Origin: Sinorhizobium sp. B11
Lineage (GTDB): Bacteria; Pseudomonadota; Alphaproteobacteria; Rhizobiales; Rhizobiaceae
Assembly: GCA_039725955.1 (NCBI GenBank)
Contig: CP091033.1
Coordinates: 1,488,001-1,552,000 of the forward strand
Direction: 5' to 3'
DNA length: 64,000 bases
Both the position numbers and the translations under genes were made by a program. Under the pieces are notes generated by a model. The model was not told where the DNA came from. It worked only from the letters and a program-made list of their open reading frames with translations, and did not search any database. Positions 9,557-19,406 of this stretch are shown here, one piece after another. Numbering within the stretch: position 1 is the stretch's first letter; every line of letters begins with the position of its first letter.

Positions 9557-10504
9557 TCAGAACGGAGAGTCGGGGAAATAGTATTCCTTGGCATTCTCCT
9601 GCGTGATCAGCGGCGCATCCAGCTTGACAGTGCCTCGCACCGGCGCCTGGCCGACAATATTGGCAACGGTCATGTAGATGGCGGTCTTGATCATGGACGG
9701 CGGATAGGGTGTCTCGACTGGCGTCATCGGATCGCCGTCGATAACCTTCTTGACGATGTCCTTCATGCCATTGCCGCCGAGGGCAAGCTTGATGTCCTTG
9801 CGACCCGATTCCTTGACAGCCTCGAGCACACCGAGAAGCATGTCGTCATCATTTGCCCAGACAGCATCGATCTGCGGGTATTTGGCAAGATAGTCCTGCA
9901 TCAGCTTGAAGGCGTCATCACTGTTCCAGTTCGCGTACTGGATGTCCAGAATCTTGAGATCGGTTCCCTTGATGGCATCCTGAAAGCCCTGGATGCGTTC
10001 ATCGTCGATGACGGTCGGAATGCCGCGCAAGACGACGAGGTTGCCTTTGCCGCCCAGCTTGTCGATCATGAATTTCGCCGTATTGCGGCCAACCGCGATG
10101 TTGTCGCCGGCAAGGTAGAGGTCCTGGATGGACTGGTCGTTCAGGCCACGGTCCACGACGGTGATGAAGGTGCCGGCATCCTTGACCGCCTTGACCGGCG
10201 TCGTCAGTTCCTCCGACGTATAGGGCAGGATGACCAGTGCATCGAGCTTGCGTCCTGCGGACAGATCTTCAAGCGCGCTCACCTGCGCCGTTGCCGAAGG
10301 CGAGGTCTTCACGACGACCTCGACATTCGGAAAAGCGGCATTGACTTCCTTGGCGGCAGCCTGTGCGTGATAGACGATGCCCGCCGTCCAGCCATGGTCG
10401 GCTGCCGGGATCGACACGGCGACAACCTTCTTGTCTGCCGAAAGGGCCTGACCGGCGAGCAGCACCGTACTGACGGCCAGGGCCGCAATCCATTTTCTAG
10501 ACAT
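9557..10504 (-). CDS. Sugar ABC transporter substrate-binding protein, ribose type
   Basis: A 315-residue periplasmic binding protein of the Peripla_BP_4 (RbsB-like) family. The signal peptide MSRKWIAALAVSTVLLAGQALSA is clear, with cleavage near residue 23. Ligand-contact regions typical of the family are recognisable: a WTAGIV segment near the N-terminus and a VWANDDDMLLGVLEAV segment in the second lobe. The ATG follows GGGAGG. It is encoded with an RbsC-like permease, an RbsA-like ATPase and a GntR regulator. The ligand is unknown; the nearby alcohol and aldehyde dehydrogenases suggest a polyol, aldose or small alcohol. Confidence 0.9.
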   Translation of the reverse strand: MSRKWIAALAVSTVLLAGQALSADKKVVAVSIPAADHGWTAGIVYHAQAAAKEVNAAFPNVEVVVKTSPSATAQVSALEDLSAGRKLDALVILPYTSEELTTPVKAVKDAGTFITVVDRGLNDQSIQDLYLAGDNIAVGRNTAKFMIDKLGGKGNLVVLRGIPTVIDDERIQGFQDAIKGTDLKILDIQYANWNSDDAFKLMQDYLAKYPQIDAVWANDDDMLLGVLEAVKESGRKDIKLALGGNGMKDIVKKVIDGDPMTPVETPYPPSMIKTAIYMTVANIVGQAPVRGTVKLDAPLITQENAKEYYFPDSPF

Positions 10505-10557
10505 TCATTCCTCCCAGAATCGGACCACAAACATCAATCCGCGCGGTCCGGACGCGG

Positions 10558-11550
10558 TTACTTCGAGAATCTTTGAATGAGCATGGCGATGATGATGATG
10601 ACGCCCTGAACGCCGGCGACGAGATATTCGGATACGAAATCCGAGAGCACCATGAGGTTGGCGATGAGTTCGAGGATGACCGCTCCGGCGACCGTGCCCC
10701 AGACGTGGCCCTTGCCGCCCCGCAGGGCAGTTCCGCCGATGACGACCGCAGTGATCACCTGCAATTCCCACAGCACGCCGGTGGTCGGCGTCGCCGCTCC
10801 GAGGCGCGGCACATAGCAGATCGCAGCGATCGCAACACATACGCCCTGCATCGCGTAGGCGATCGTGCGCGTCTTGATGATGGAAATTCCTGAGTAGCGG
10901 GCCACGTCCTCATTCGCGCCAACGGCAGCGCATTTCCGGCCGTACTTCATCTTGTAGAGGATGAAGGAAGCGATAGCGGCAACGGCAATCGAAATGAGGA
11001 TCGGAAAGGGAATACCGCCAAAGGTGCCGAAGTAGACAGGCCGATAGGCATCGCGGAGGCTGCGATCGATCGGGATCGTTCCGCCATCCGACATATAGGT
11101 GATGAGGGCGCGGAAGATCCCCATAGTACCGAGTGTCGCGATAAAGGGCTCTATCTTTCCGACGGTAACGATGAGCCCGTTCATCAGCCCGCAGATGAGC
11201 CCGACGACAAGCGCGATAGCCATGCCGGCGGGTATTGCCAGGACACCCCAGTCGGCAGCCATACTGTTCATGAACATGATGGTTATGCCCGTGATGAATG
11301 CGGCCATCGAACCGACCGAAAGATCCAGTCCACCGGATGAGATGACGAAGGTCGCACCGACGGCGATGATCGCGATGAAGGCGCTTCGCGTGATCACATT
11401 GCCGAGATTGGTCGCCGAGAGGAAATCCTGGTTGATCGAAAAACCGATCAGCAGCAGCGCGAGAAGCGCAAGGAACGGGCCGACATCCGACCAGCCGATG
11501 TTCCATTCCCGCTCCGGCCGAACCGGCGTCGAACCCGTAATCACACTCAT
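10558..11550 (-). CDS. Sugar ABC transporter permease, RbsC type
   Basis: A 330-residue inner-membrane permease of the BPD_transp_2 (RbsC/XylH/AraH) family with eight to ten hydrophobic segments. It carries the family's GGLDLSVGS segment and the GGTALRGGKGHVWGTVAGA segment. Its start overlaps the ATPase stop by four bases (ATGA), so the two are coupled. It forms the homodimeric pore for the ligand of the binding protein encoded next. Confidence 0.92.
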   Translation of the reverse strand: MSVITGSTPVRPEREWNIGWSDVGPFLALLALLLIGFSINQDFLSATNLGNVITRSAFIAIIAVGATFVISSGGLDLSVGSMAAFITGITIMFMNSMAADWGVLAIPAGMAIALVVGLICGLMNGLIVTVGKIEPFIATLGTMGIFRALITYMSDGGTIPIDRSLRDAYRPVYFGTFGGIPFPILISIAVAAIASFILYKMKYGRKCAAVGANEDVARYSGISIIKTRTIAYAMQGVCVAIAAICYVPRLGAATPTTGVLWELQVITAVVIGGTALRGGKGHVWGTVAGAVILELIANLMVLSDFVSEYLVAGVQGVIIIIAMLIQRFSK

Positions 11551-13127
11551 TGTCTTCCTCCCTGCTTCGCCGCAACCTTCGTCTCGCTGGTGGCAAGAAG
11601 CGCAATCTCATGTTCCGTCATTCTGTCGCCCGTCACCTCTCCCGTGATGCGCCCCTCCCGCATCACAAGAATCCGGTCGCAGATTCCGATCAGTTCCTGC
11701 ATTTCGGACGAGATGACGATGCACGTCCTGCCTTCTGCGACGAGGCGCTCGATGAAGGCGTAGATCTGGGCCTTGTTCGCGATGTCGATCCCGCGCGTCG
11801 GCTCGTCGATGACGACCACCGAAGGGTCGGTGAGAAGCACCTTGGCGAGCAGAAGCTTCTGCTGGTTGCCTCCGGAGAGCTGGCCCGCCTTGACGGCGTA
11901 ACTCTTCAGCCGGATGTCGTAGGTGTTGACGGCTTCGACGAGCGCGCTCTGCTCACGACGGTGGCGCATCAGAAGACCGGGATGAAATCTGCCGAGGGCG
12001 GACAGCGTGAGGTTCGGCGCAAGCCGCTCCTGCAGCAGCAGGCCCTTGCCTTTGCGATCCTCGGTCAGGTAGCCGATGCCGGCATCCATCGCTGCCCGGG
12101 GACGCCTGATATCAATCGCCCTGCCCTGCAATTTTACGGTTCCGGTGGCAGGGCGCAGGCCCATGATGCCCTCGAACACTTCGGTGCGGCCGGCACCGAT
12201 CATGCCGGCGAATCCGAGGACCTCGCCTTTGTGAGCGGTAAACGAGATGTCGCTTGCGAAGCCGGGAACGCCGAGGTCCCGGACTTCCAGCATCGCCTGC
12301 AGGGCTGGCTTTACGGTCTTCTCGGGATAAAGCGCGGCGAGATCGCGCCCAACCATCAGCCGCGCCATGTCCATCTGCGTCAGGCTATGACCGGGATATG
12401 TGCCGACCATCTTGCCGTCTCTAAGCACCGTCACCTTATCGGCAAGCCGCTGGACTTCATCGAGGCGATGGCTGATGTAGAGTACGGCAGCACCCTGCTC
12501 CTTCAGTTGCAGGATGATGGCAAGCAGTCGCTCGACCTCCTCGCCCGTCAGGACTGCAGTCGGTTCGTCGAAAATGACAAGCTTGTAGTCGTCGAGGAGT
12601 GCACGCGCGATCTGCACGAGCTGGCGATCCGCAAGCGAAATGTCGCGCACCAAAGCATTTGGCGATACGTGACATCCAAGGTCGTGAAGTTTTTCGACGG
12701 CCAGACGCCGCATCGTCCGATCATCGACCAGGCCATGACGCATCAGCTCGCGGCCGAGGAAAAGATTTTCGGCGACAGTCAGGGCGTCCGCAAGCAGGAT
12801 CTCCTGGTGCACCAGGACAATACCCGCTTCCTGCGCCTGCTCCGGCTTTGAGAATCCGACCTTGCGGCCGCCCATCGACAGCGTTCCTGCAGTGGGCTCG
12901 GCGTAACCGGAAAGGAGCCGCATGAATGTCGACTTGCCGGCGCCATTCTCGCCGATGATGGCATGGATCTCGCCGGGCAAGATATCGAGCGTGACTTCCG
13001 AGAGTACGGTGACAGGTCCGTACTGCTTCGACATGCCCTCTGCACGAAGGACCGGATGAGAGACGAGGCCGTCTTTCTCGGACACCACGCTCCTCCCCTT
13101 CCTCTCCATGGTCATGACGCTCGACAT
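11547..13127 (-). CDS. Sugar ABC transporter ATP-binding protein, RbsA/MglA type (two ATPase domains)
   Basis: A 526-residue tandem ATPase. The first domain has Walker A GENGAGKST (residues 59-67) and Walker B LVIFDEPTAVL. The second has a degenerate Walker A (GMIGAGRTE), signature LSGGNQQK and Walker B VVIDEPTRGID, the usual asymmetry of RbsA-type proteins. The ATG at 13127 follows GAGAGG. It lies ten bases after the GntR gene and overlaps the permease, so regulator and transporter form one operon. Confidence 0.92.
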   Translation of the reverse strand: MSSVMTMERKGRSVVSEKDGLVSHPVLRAEGMSKQYGPVTVLSEVTLDILPGEIHAIIGENGAGKSTFMRLLSGYAEPTAGTLSMGGRKVGFSKPEQAQEAGIVLVHQEILLADALTVAENLFLGRELMRHGLVDDRTMRRLAVEKLHDLGCHVSPNALVRDISLADRQLVQIARALLDDYKLVIFDEPTAVLTGEEVERLLAIILQLKEQGAAVLYISHRLDEVQRLADKVTVLRDGKMVGTYPGHSLTQMDMARLMVGRDLAALYPEKTVKPALQAMLEVRDLGVPGFASDISFTAHKGEVLGFAGMIGAGRTEVFEGIMGLRPATGTVKLQGRAIDIRRPRAAMDAGIGYLTEDRKGKGLLLQERLAPNLTLSALGRFHPGLLMRHRREQSALVEAVNTYDIRLKSYAVKAGQLSGGNQQKLLLAKVLLTDPSVVVIDEPTRGIDIANKAQIYAFIERLVAEGRTCIVISSEMQELIGICDRILVMREGRITGEVTGDRMTEHEIALLATSETKVAAKQGGRQ

Positions 13128-13137
13128 TGCCCGCCTC

Positions 13138-13821
13138 TCAATCGAAGGCCGGCACGAGCCGGTCCCGTGAATGTTCGAGATGGGTTCTCATTGCCTTCTC
13201 GGCAGCCGATGGGTCACCCGCCGCAAATGCAGAGAGAAGCGCCTCGTGCTCGTCCAACGCCTCTTCGGTGACGCGGGAATGGAACATCAGTCGAAAGATG
13301 TGAAAATGCGTGTGCTGGTGGCTGAGAGTTTGGCGAATGAGCTCGTTGCCGGCAAATTCCATGATCCTGTCATGGAAAACGGCGTCCTGCCGCGCGAAAG
13401 TGGAATAGCGCAGCCGTTCGTCAGCTCCCTCCCGGCGTCCCATGACGCCGGCCGCCTCCCTGAGGATAGCGAGCTTTTCATCGTCCATTGCCTTTGCCGC
13501 CCTCGCAGCACCGTCGGGCTCGAGAAGCAACCGCAAGTGATAGAGCTCATCGAAGCGACGATGAGTAATCTGCGGAGCAGCGCTGTAACCGATAAGATGC
13601 GTCTTGACGACGAGCCCCTCTCCCTCGAGGCGGCCGAGCGCTTCGCGGATCGGGGTCTGGGAAACATTGAATTCCTTGACCAGATTATCGACGGTGATGC
13701 GCGCACCCGGAGCAATCTTAAGAGACATGAGCTGCGCAAAAATCACCTCGTAGACGCTGTCCGCGAGACTGTTGCTGCGCTGTATGAAACCACTCGGATC
13801 AGGCGTGGCATTGAGCATCAT
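13138..13821 (-). CDS. GntR family regulator, FCD (FadR-like) subgroup
   Basis: A 227-residue repressor. The N-terminal winged helix carries the GntR signature VSQTPIREALGRLEGEGLV. The helical C-terminal FCD ligand domain has the metal-site residues of the family (Asp in QDAVFHDRI, then the His-rich stretch HQHTHFH). I prefer the ATG at 13821 over an in-frame ATG at 13899, because the latter would run through the palindrome at 13900-13911, which fits an operator better. First gene of the ABC operon and divergent from the alcohol dehydrogenase gene, both of which it probably controls. Confidence 0.87.
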   Translation of the reverse strand: MMLNATPDPSGFIQRSNSLADSVYEVIFAQLMSLKIAPGARITVDNLVKEFNVSQTPIREALGRLEGEGLVVKTHLIGYSAAPQITHRRFDELYHLRLLLEPDGAARAAKAMDDEKLAILREAAGVMGRREGADERLRYSTFARQDAVFHDRIMEFAGNELIRQTLSHQHTHFHIFRLMFHSRVTEEALDEHEALLSAFAAGDPSAAEKAMRTHLEHSRDRLVPAFD

Positions 13822-13899
13822 CGTATTCCGGCCCTGTATTTCTTTTGCCTCTTGACAGGAACAATCGCTAACACGATGCTCGGCGATATGCAATCCCAT

Positions 13900-13911
13900 A
13901 TCCTATAGGAT
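13900..13911. promoter_or_regulatory. Palindromic operator ATCCTATAGGAT, probable GntR site
   Basis: A perfect 12-bp palindrome in the intergenic region between the divergent GntR regulator and iron alcohol dehydrogenase genes. GntR-FCD repressors typically bind short AT-rich palindromes next to their own gene. One site here could control both the transporter operon and the dehydrogenase genes. Confidence 0.5.
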
Positions 13912-14029
13912 TTTATATCGGAGGTTTCATGAGGGTCATTTGGATAAGCGCGAAGGAAATCGCGCGCCAATTTTACGACACTTCCTCAAGGTCTTTCTTC
14001 ATTCCCCAACTGGTGAAAGGGCCAGTACA

Positions 14030-15256
14030 ATGACCCTCTTTGCGGCTATCCGGCTCCCGAAAGAAATCCTGTTCGGCAAGGGCCAACGTTTTGCACTGCC
14101 CTCGGTTGCCAAAAAACTTGGTCAAAGGGCGCTGATCTGCACGGATGAGCGCTTCGCAGGGACTTCCATTTTCGCCGAGCTTGTGGCCGCGCTGAACGCG
14201 GCATCGATCGAGACACTGGTCCATGACCGGGTCCTACCGGATGTGCCGCGCGACACCGTTGCGCTATGTGTCGAGGAGGCGCGGAGCTTCGAGCCCGACA
14301 TGGTGATAGGGATAGGCGGGGGAAGCTGCCTCGACATGGCAAAATGCGCCGCCCTGCTTTTGAGCCATGGCGGAAGCCTTGCGGACTACTATGGCGAGTT
14401 CAAGGTTCCCGGTCCGACAATCCCGATCATCGCTGTGCCGACCACGGCGGGTACCGGCTCAGAGGTGACGCCGGTTGCCGTCATCTCCGACCCGGATCGG
14501 ACGCTGAAAGTCGGCATATCGAGCCCTTATCTCATCGCCGCAGCCGCTATCTGCGATCCGGAACTGACAATGTCCTGCCCGCCGGGTCTGACCGCCGTCG
14601 CGGGCGCGGACGCGTTGACCCATGCGATCGAGGCATTCACGGCCGCCCGACGCGGCGCCGACCCCTTGTTGCCACAAAACCATGTCTTCATCGGTAAGAG
14701 TGAACTTACCGACTATTTCGCGCTCCTCGCCATCAAGCTCCTGGGACGCAGTCTGGAAAAGGCCTGCAAGGAGGGATCGAACGAAGATGCGCGCGCCGAC
14801 GTAATGATGGGTTCGCTTGCTGCCGGCTGCGCATTCGGCACGGCCGGTACCGCAGCGGCGCATGCCATCCAGTATCCCGCAGGCGCATTGACCCATACGG
14901 CCCACGGGCTTGGCGTCGCAACGGTGATGCCCTACGTCATGAACTACAACCGCTCCGCCTCGATGACCGAAATGGCTGAGATCGGGCGAGCGCTCGGTCT
15001 GGATTCAACGAGCAGGACGACGCAGGAAATGGCGGAGGCGGCCATTGAGGAGATCCGCAGGCTCTTTCAAGCCATCGGCATCACACCGACACTCGCCGAT
15101 CTCGGGCTTTCCGCCGACAAGCTCGACTGGACTGCCGAACAGGCACTCAGCATCGACAGATTGATCAAGAACAACCCGAGGCCTTTCGACATCGACGCCA
15201 TGAAGCGTCTCGTTCGTGCAGCCTATGACGGCGATCTTGCCGCCTCTGCCCTCTAA
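14030..15256 (+). CDS. Iron-containing alcohol dehydrogenase (type III)
   Basis: A 408-residue NAD(P)-dependent dehydrogenase. It has the dinucleotide motif GIGGGSCLDMAK (residues 94-105) and the PTTAGTGSE motif. Metal ligands are Asp194 and His198 (GADALTHAIEAF), His278 and His292 (ALTHTAHGLG), all present. The ATG at 14030 follows GAAAGG nine bases upstream; longer in-frame starts have no site and cross the promoter region. The aldehyde dehydrogenase gene follows after 16 bases, so an alcohol could be taken through its aldehyde to the acid. The natural substrate is unknown. Confidence 0.9.
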   Translation: MTLFAAIRLPKEILFGKGQRFALPSVAKKLGQRALICTDERFAGTSIFAELVAALNAASIETLVHDRVLPDVPRDTVALCVEEARSFEPDMVIGIGGGSCLDMAKCAALLLSHGGSLADYYGEFKVPGPTIPIIAVPTTAGTGSEVTPVAVISDPDRTLKVGISSPYLIAAAAICDPELTMSCPPGLTAVAGADALTHAIEAFTAARRGADPLLPQNHVFIGKSELTDYFALLAIKLLGRSLEKACKEGSNEDARADVMMGSLAAGCAFGTAGTAAAHAIQYPAGALTHTAHGLGVATVMPYVMNYNRSASMTEMAEIGRALGLDSTSRTTQEMAEAAIEEIRRLFQAIGITPTLADLGLSADKLDWTAEQALSIDRLIKNNPRPFDIDAMKRLVRAAYDGDLAASAL

Positions 15257-15272
15257 ACATTCGAGGACCAAA

Positions 15273-16760
15273 ATGACTATTGCCCAGCAAATGCCACAGG
15301 CCGACCGCCACTTGCCAGACATAGAGGCCACGGCCCGCGGCCTCTATGTCGACGGGAACTGGCGGCAATCGAAAAGCGGGCGCAAGATCGATGTGACCGA
15401 CCCCTCGACCGGGGCGCTTCTTGCGGCTGTTGCGGACGCCACCGTCGAGGATGCACAGGCGAGCATAGAGGCCGCATCCCGGGCTGCGCCCGGCTGGCGG
15501 TCGACGCCGCCGCGCAAGCGCTCGGAGATTTTGCGACGCTGTTTCGAACTGATGATCGAGCGTTCCGAAATGCTTGCCACCTTGATCTCCCTGGAGAACG
15601 GCAAGGCGCTGCGCGACGCCCGCGGCGAGGTCGCCTATGCCGCCGAGTTCTTCCGCTGGAATGCGGAAGAGGCCGTCCGTATTACGGGAGAATTCGGCAT
15701 CGCTCCGTCGGGCGCCAACCGCATCATTGTCGATTACCAGCCGATCGGCATCTGCCTGCTGATCACGCCATGGAATTTCCCGGCTGCAATGGCGACGCGA
15801 AAGATCGCTCCGGCCCTCGCCGCTGGCTGCACCGTCATTCTGAAGCCGGCAAGCGAGACGCCGCTGACGGCCTATGCGCTGGCCTCGATCTATGAGGAGG
15901 CCGGCGTACCGGCAGGCGTCGTCAACGTTCTGACGACGAGCACTCCAGCCCCGTTCAGCGCTGCCATTCTCGCGGATCCGCGCGTCAGAAAACTTTCGTT
16001 TACGGGCTCGACAGGCGTTGGCCGCCTGCTTCTCGCCGAAGCGGCCAAGCATGTCGTCTCATGTTCCATGGAACTCGGCGGCAATGCTCCGTTCATCGTT
16101 TTTGATGACGCCGATCTGGAGGCGGCCCTCGACGGCGCGATGGTTGCCAAGATGCGCAATGCGGGCGAAGCCTGCACCGCAGCAAACCGTCTCTATGTCC
16201 AGTCGGGAATCTACCAGTCTTTCGCAGAGGGGCTGGCCAAAAGGATGTCTGCTCTCAACGTCGGTGCGGGCGTCGATGCCCTCACCGAATGCGGGCCGAT
16301 GATCACGACGAAAGCCGTGGAGAAGATCGACCGCCTCGTCGTTGATGCGAAAGCAAAGGGCGCCCGCGTCACCTGCGGCGGCGAGCCCTCCGCCGGGCCG
16401 GGTTACTTCTACCCGCCCACAGTTCTCGTCGACATGCCTGACGGTGTCGAGATGGCGCATGAGGAAATCTTCGGACCGGTTGCGCCTCTTTACAGGTTCG
16501 AGACCGAGGACGAGGTGATAGGGCGCGCCAACGACACCGAATACGGTCTTGCCGCTTACGTCTTCACACGCGACCTGGCACGGGGATTGCGCGTTTCCTC
16601 CGCTCTGGAATCAGGCATGATCGCGCTCAACCGGGGCCTGGTTTCCGATCCGGCAGCACCGTTCGGCGGCGTCAAGCAGAGCGGTCTCGGCCGTGAGGGC
16701 GGGCAGCATCACGGCATCGCCGAATTCATGGAAGCCAAGTATATCGCTGCGAGTTTCTGA
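15273..16760 (+). CDS. NAD(P)-dependent aldehyde dehydrogenase, succinate-semialdehyde dehydrogenase-like
   Basis: A 495-residue aldehyde dehydrogenase of the GabD-like branch. General base Glu267 ([12 protein letters not shown]), catalytic Cys301 ([10 protein letters not shown]), the cofactor segment PWNFPAAM and the FTGSTGVG glycine motif are all present. The ATG at 15273 follows GAGGA. It probably oxidises the aldehyde made by the adjacent iron alcohol dehydrogenase. The active-site pattern fits succinate semialdehyde or glutarate semialdehyde, but related enzymes act on other aldehydes, so I give no gene symbol. Confidence 0.9.
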   Translation: MTIAQQMPQADRHLPDIEATARGLYVDGNWRQSKSGRKIDVTDPSTGALLAAVADATVEDAQASIEAASRAAPGWRSTPPRKRSEILRRCFELMIERSEMLATLISLENGKALRDARGEVAYAAEFFRWNAEEAVRITGEFGIAPSGANRIIVDYQPIGICLLITPWNFPAAMATRKIAPALAAGCTVILKPASETPLTAYALASIYEEAGVPAGVVNVLTTSTPAPFSAAILADPRVRKLSFTGSTGVGRLLLAEAAKHVVSCSMELGGNAPFIVFDDADLEAALDGAMVAKMRNAGEACTAANRLYVQSGIYQSFAEGLAKRMSALNVGAGVDALTECGPMITTKAVEKIDRLVVDAKAKGARVTCGGEPSAGPGYFYPPTVLVDMPDGVEMAHEEIFGPVAPLYRFETEDEVIGRANDTEYGLAAYVFTRDLARGLRVSSALESGMIALNRGLVSDPAAPFGGVKQSGLGREGGQHHGIAEFMEAKYIAASF

Positions 16761-16779
16761 CGGCTGAGAGGAAGAATAT

Positions 16780-17598
16780 TTGGAAACCGATCCGTTCCGC
16801 ATACGGGGACATGTGCCGGAATTCGACGCCATCGTGTCGGAGATCAAGGCAAGGAGTGCTTCGACGCGTGCAAGGCTGCGTATGCGGGAAATCGCTTACG
16901 GAGAAGGCGGGAGTGAAACCGTGGACGTCTTCTACCCCGACGGTATAAGCGACCGACGACCGGTGCACATGTTCATCCACGGCGGCTACTGGCGGATGTT
17001 TTCCAAGCGCGACTACTCCTATGTCGCCGACACCATTACCGGCACAGGGGCAATCGCGATCATTGTCGATTATGCCCTCATGCCGCATGTCAGGATGGAG
17101 GCGCTCGTCGATCAGGTTCGGCGAGCCAAGCAATGGGTATTCCAACACATCGCGAGCCACGGCGGCGACGCCTCGCGCTTCACGGTCAGCGGTCATTCCG
17201 CCGGTGCGCATCTTGCGAGCTTCCTGCTTCATCGACAGGAGGCTTTCTCGGGCGTGTCGGCAGCCCTCCTGCTGGGGGGCCTTTACGACCTGAAGCCCCT
17301 GCAATCATCATTTCTGCGCTCGGAAATCGCCATTACCGACAGAGAGGTTGCCGACCTTTCGCCGATGCTGCACTCCTTTGACCAGGGCTGTCGCGCCATT
17401 ATCGCGGTCGGCGCTGAAGAAACGCCGCCGTTTCATCAGCAGGCGGACGCCTTTTCATTGCGCCTGCGACAGCAAGGGCTGTCGGTCACCAGCGAAAGGC
17501 TCGAAGGCTCCAATCACATGAGCAGCGTTCGCGATCTCGGCTTCCCGGATACGGCAATCGGTCGGATCCTCAGTCAAATGATTGCCTCTGTCGGGTGA
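16780..17598 (+). CDS. Alpha/beta hydrolase, arylformamidase-like esterase
   Basis: A 272-residue hydrolase with the oxyanion-hole motif HGGYW (residues 67-71) and nucleophile Ser140 in GHSAGAH. The catalytic Asp/Glu region and a His in SNHMSS near the C-terminus complete the triad. HGGYW is typical of bacterial kynurenine-formamidase-like proteins, but no tryptophan catabolic genes are nearby, so it is more likely an esterase or lactonase acting with the upstream dehydrogenases. The start is TTG 16780 after GAGGAAG. Confidence 0.82.
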   Translation: METDPFRIRGHVPEFDAIVSEIKARSASTRARLRMREIAYGEGGSETVDVFYPDGISDRRPVHMFIHGGYWRMFSKRDYSYVADTITGTGAIAIIVDYALMPHVRMEALVDQVRRAKQWVFQHIASHGGDASRFTVSGHSAGAHLASFLLHRQEAFSGVSAALLLGGLYDLKPLQSSFLRSEIAITDREVADLSPMLHSFDQGCRAIIAVGAEETPPFHQQADAFSLRLRQQGLSVTSERLEGSNHMSSVRDLGFPDTAIGRILSQMIASVG

Positions 17599-17742
17599 CG
17601 TCCAAACGTCGAACTCCAACTGCAGCAGGCCATCTTGCTCGACGTTTGCCATTGGCTTACGCAAAGGACCGCCGAGATAATTCTCTTGCGCCTGCCGTCT
17701 CGGCTGATAAAAGCCGGCCCGTCAACTGAAAACAGCGACTGA

Positions 17743-18999
17743 ATGACAGAACACGCCATTACCTGGAGCATTGCCGGTCTGACCGCCATGGGCGTGGTCG
17801 TTCGTCCGTTTCGATGGCCGGAAGCGGTATGGGCCATGTTCGGTGCCTTGCTGCTCTTTGCCTTTCGCCTGATCGGACCACAGGACGTCATCACGGGCGT
17901 CTTAAAAGGCAGCGACGTATATCTTTTTCTGATCGGCATGATGCTGCTGTCGGAACTCGCCCGCCGGGAAGGGCTGTTCGACTGGATTGCAGCGATCGCC
18001 ACAACGCACTCCCGTGGCTCCTCCCGACGCCTGTTCGTGCTTGTCTATCTGGTCGGCATTGTCGTGACGGTCTTTCTCTCAAATGATGCGACGGCCGTCG
18101 TCCTTACCCCAGCCGTCTGCGCGGCCTGCCGGGCGGCCCGCGTCCGGGACCCGATGCCCTATCTGCTGATATGCGCCTTCATTGCCAATGCCGCGAGCTT
18201 TGTCCTTCCCATCTCCAATCCTGCCAATCTGGTGATCTTTGCGGGTGGCGAAATGCCGCCCCTGGCGCGTTGGTTGTCGACATTCATGCTTCCATCGATC
18301 GTTTCGATCGTTGTTACATTCGGCTGCCTTTACTGGACTCAGCGCCAGGCGCTTGCCCAGGACAGCGTTGCTGAAAACGTGCCGCGGCCGACCCTTTCCG
18401 CGAGCGCTCGGCTGGCCGGGTGGGGAATTGTCCTGACGGCCGTCATTCTTATCGTGGCATCAGCTATGCACATCGATTTGGGTATGCTGACTTTTCTCGC
18501 CGGCACGATTACCACCGTGCTGGTGCTGGCACTGACCCGGCAAAGCCCGATCGAGACCTTCAAGGGCGTAAGCTGGAGCGTCCTGCCTCTGGTCGCAGGC
18601 CTGTTCGTCGTCGTGGAGGCGCTGGATCGTACCGGTCTGACAACCATGCTCTCCGATCAATTGGCCCTACTCGCGGCAGCGTCGGAAACACAGGCGGCCG
18701 GCATTGCAGGCGTGGTTGTTGCGGTTGTCTGCAACCTCGTCAACAATCTCCCGGCAGGCCTGGTTGCGGGAAGCGCGGTCCAGGCGGCGCATGTCTCAGA
18801 CAAGATTGCCGGAGCGGTGCTAATCGCAGTCGATCTCGGTCCTAACCTTTCCGTGACAGGATCGCTGGCAACAATATTGTGGTTGACCGTCCTTCGCCGC
18901 GAAGGACTGCACGTCAGTGCGTGGCAGTTTCTCAAGCTCGGAACTGTCGTCATGTTTCCAGCACTGATCTTGTCCTTGCTGTCGCTCGTTCTTTTCTGA
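17743..18999 (+). CDS. ArsB/NhaD-type membrane transporter
   Basis: A 418-residue polytopic membrane protein with about ten to twelve hydrophobic segments. It has the LSNDATAVVLTP motif in the first half, NNLPAGL in the second half, and a C-terminal DLGPNLSVTGSLATILWL segment closely resembling ArsB arsenite exporters. The ion-transporter superfamily also holds sodium/proton and anion transporters. No arsR, arsC or arsH is adjacent, so arsenite is the best guess but not certain. A 144-bp gap separates it from the hydrolase, so it is probably transcribed separately. Confidence 0.75.
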   Translation: MTEHAITWSIAGLTAMGVVVRPFRWPEAVWAMFGALLLFAFRLIGPQDVITGVLKGSDVYLFLIGMMLLSELARREGLFDWIAAIATTHSRGSSRRLFVLVYLVGIVVTVFLSNDATAVVLTPAVCAACRAARVRDPMPYLLICAFIANAASFVLPISNPANLVIFAGGEMPPLARWLSTFMLPSIVSIVVTFGCLYWTQRQALAQDSVAENVPRPTLSASARLAGWGIVLTAVILIVASAMHIDLGMLTFLAGTITTVLVLALTRQSPIETFKGVSWSVLPLVAGLFVVVEALDRTGLTTMLSDQLALLAAASETQAAGIAGVVVAVVCNLVNNLPAGLVAGSAVQAAHVSDKIAGAVLIAVDLGPNLSVTGSLATILWLTVLRREGLHVSAWQFLKLGTVVMFPALILSLLSLVLF

Positions 19000-19406
19000 G
19001 ACTGCCAGCCGACGGCGCCATCTTCTTTCAAACTAGGCGCCGGAGCTTCTGCCCAAAGACGATACGCGCCTCAAGACGTTGCAGCTGCCGGATCGGCTTC
19101 TGGCTCACACCGGTCCCGAAGCATCGCCCCCTCAATCGGAGCAACGACAACAATATCCTTTCGCGCATCTGTGCGCGCAACCGAATAGCCGGAGAGGCCG
19201 CGGCGCTTGGCGAGCATTGGCGTCTCCGGGATAGCCGCGCGACCGCAGGGCTGTCAGGCGCACATTGTTATCGCTGACGACATAATCGTCTCGATGCATC
19301 GAATGCCCGATCCCCATTCGGCTTGCTTGAAACGCGAGCTTATATCCAGTGATAGACGAGGATATGGGAGCGGGGCTGATTGAGCCGGCTTGACTGACAA
19401 TTGCAG
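19000..19406. other. Intergenic stretch with a possible decayed minus-strand gene end
   Basis: No intact gene. On the minus strand about 19071-19330 reads like coding sequence in two frames that would join with one frameshift near 19225. The last part ends in a segment RKDIVVVAPIEGAMLRDRC and a TGA at 19071. The family is not recognised and it may be chance. Confidence 0.2.
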
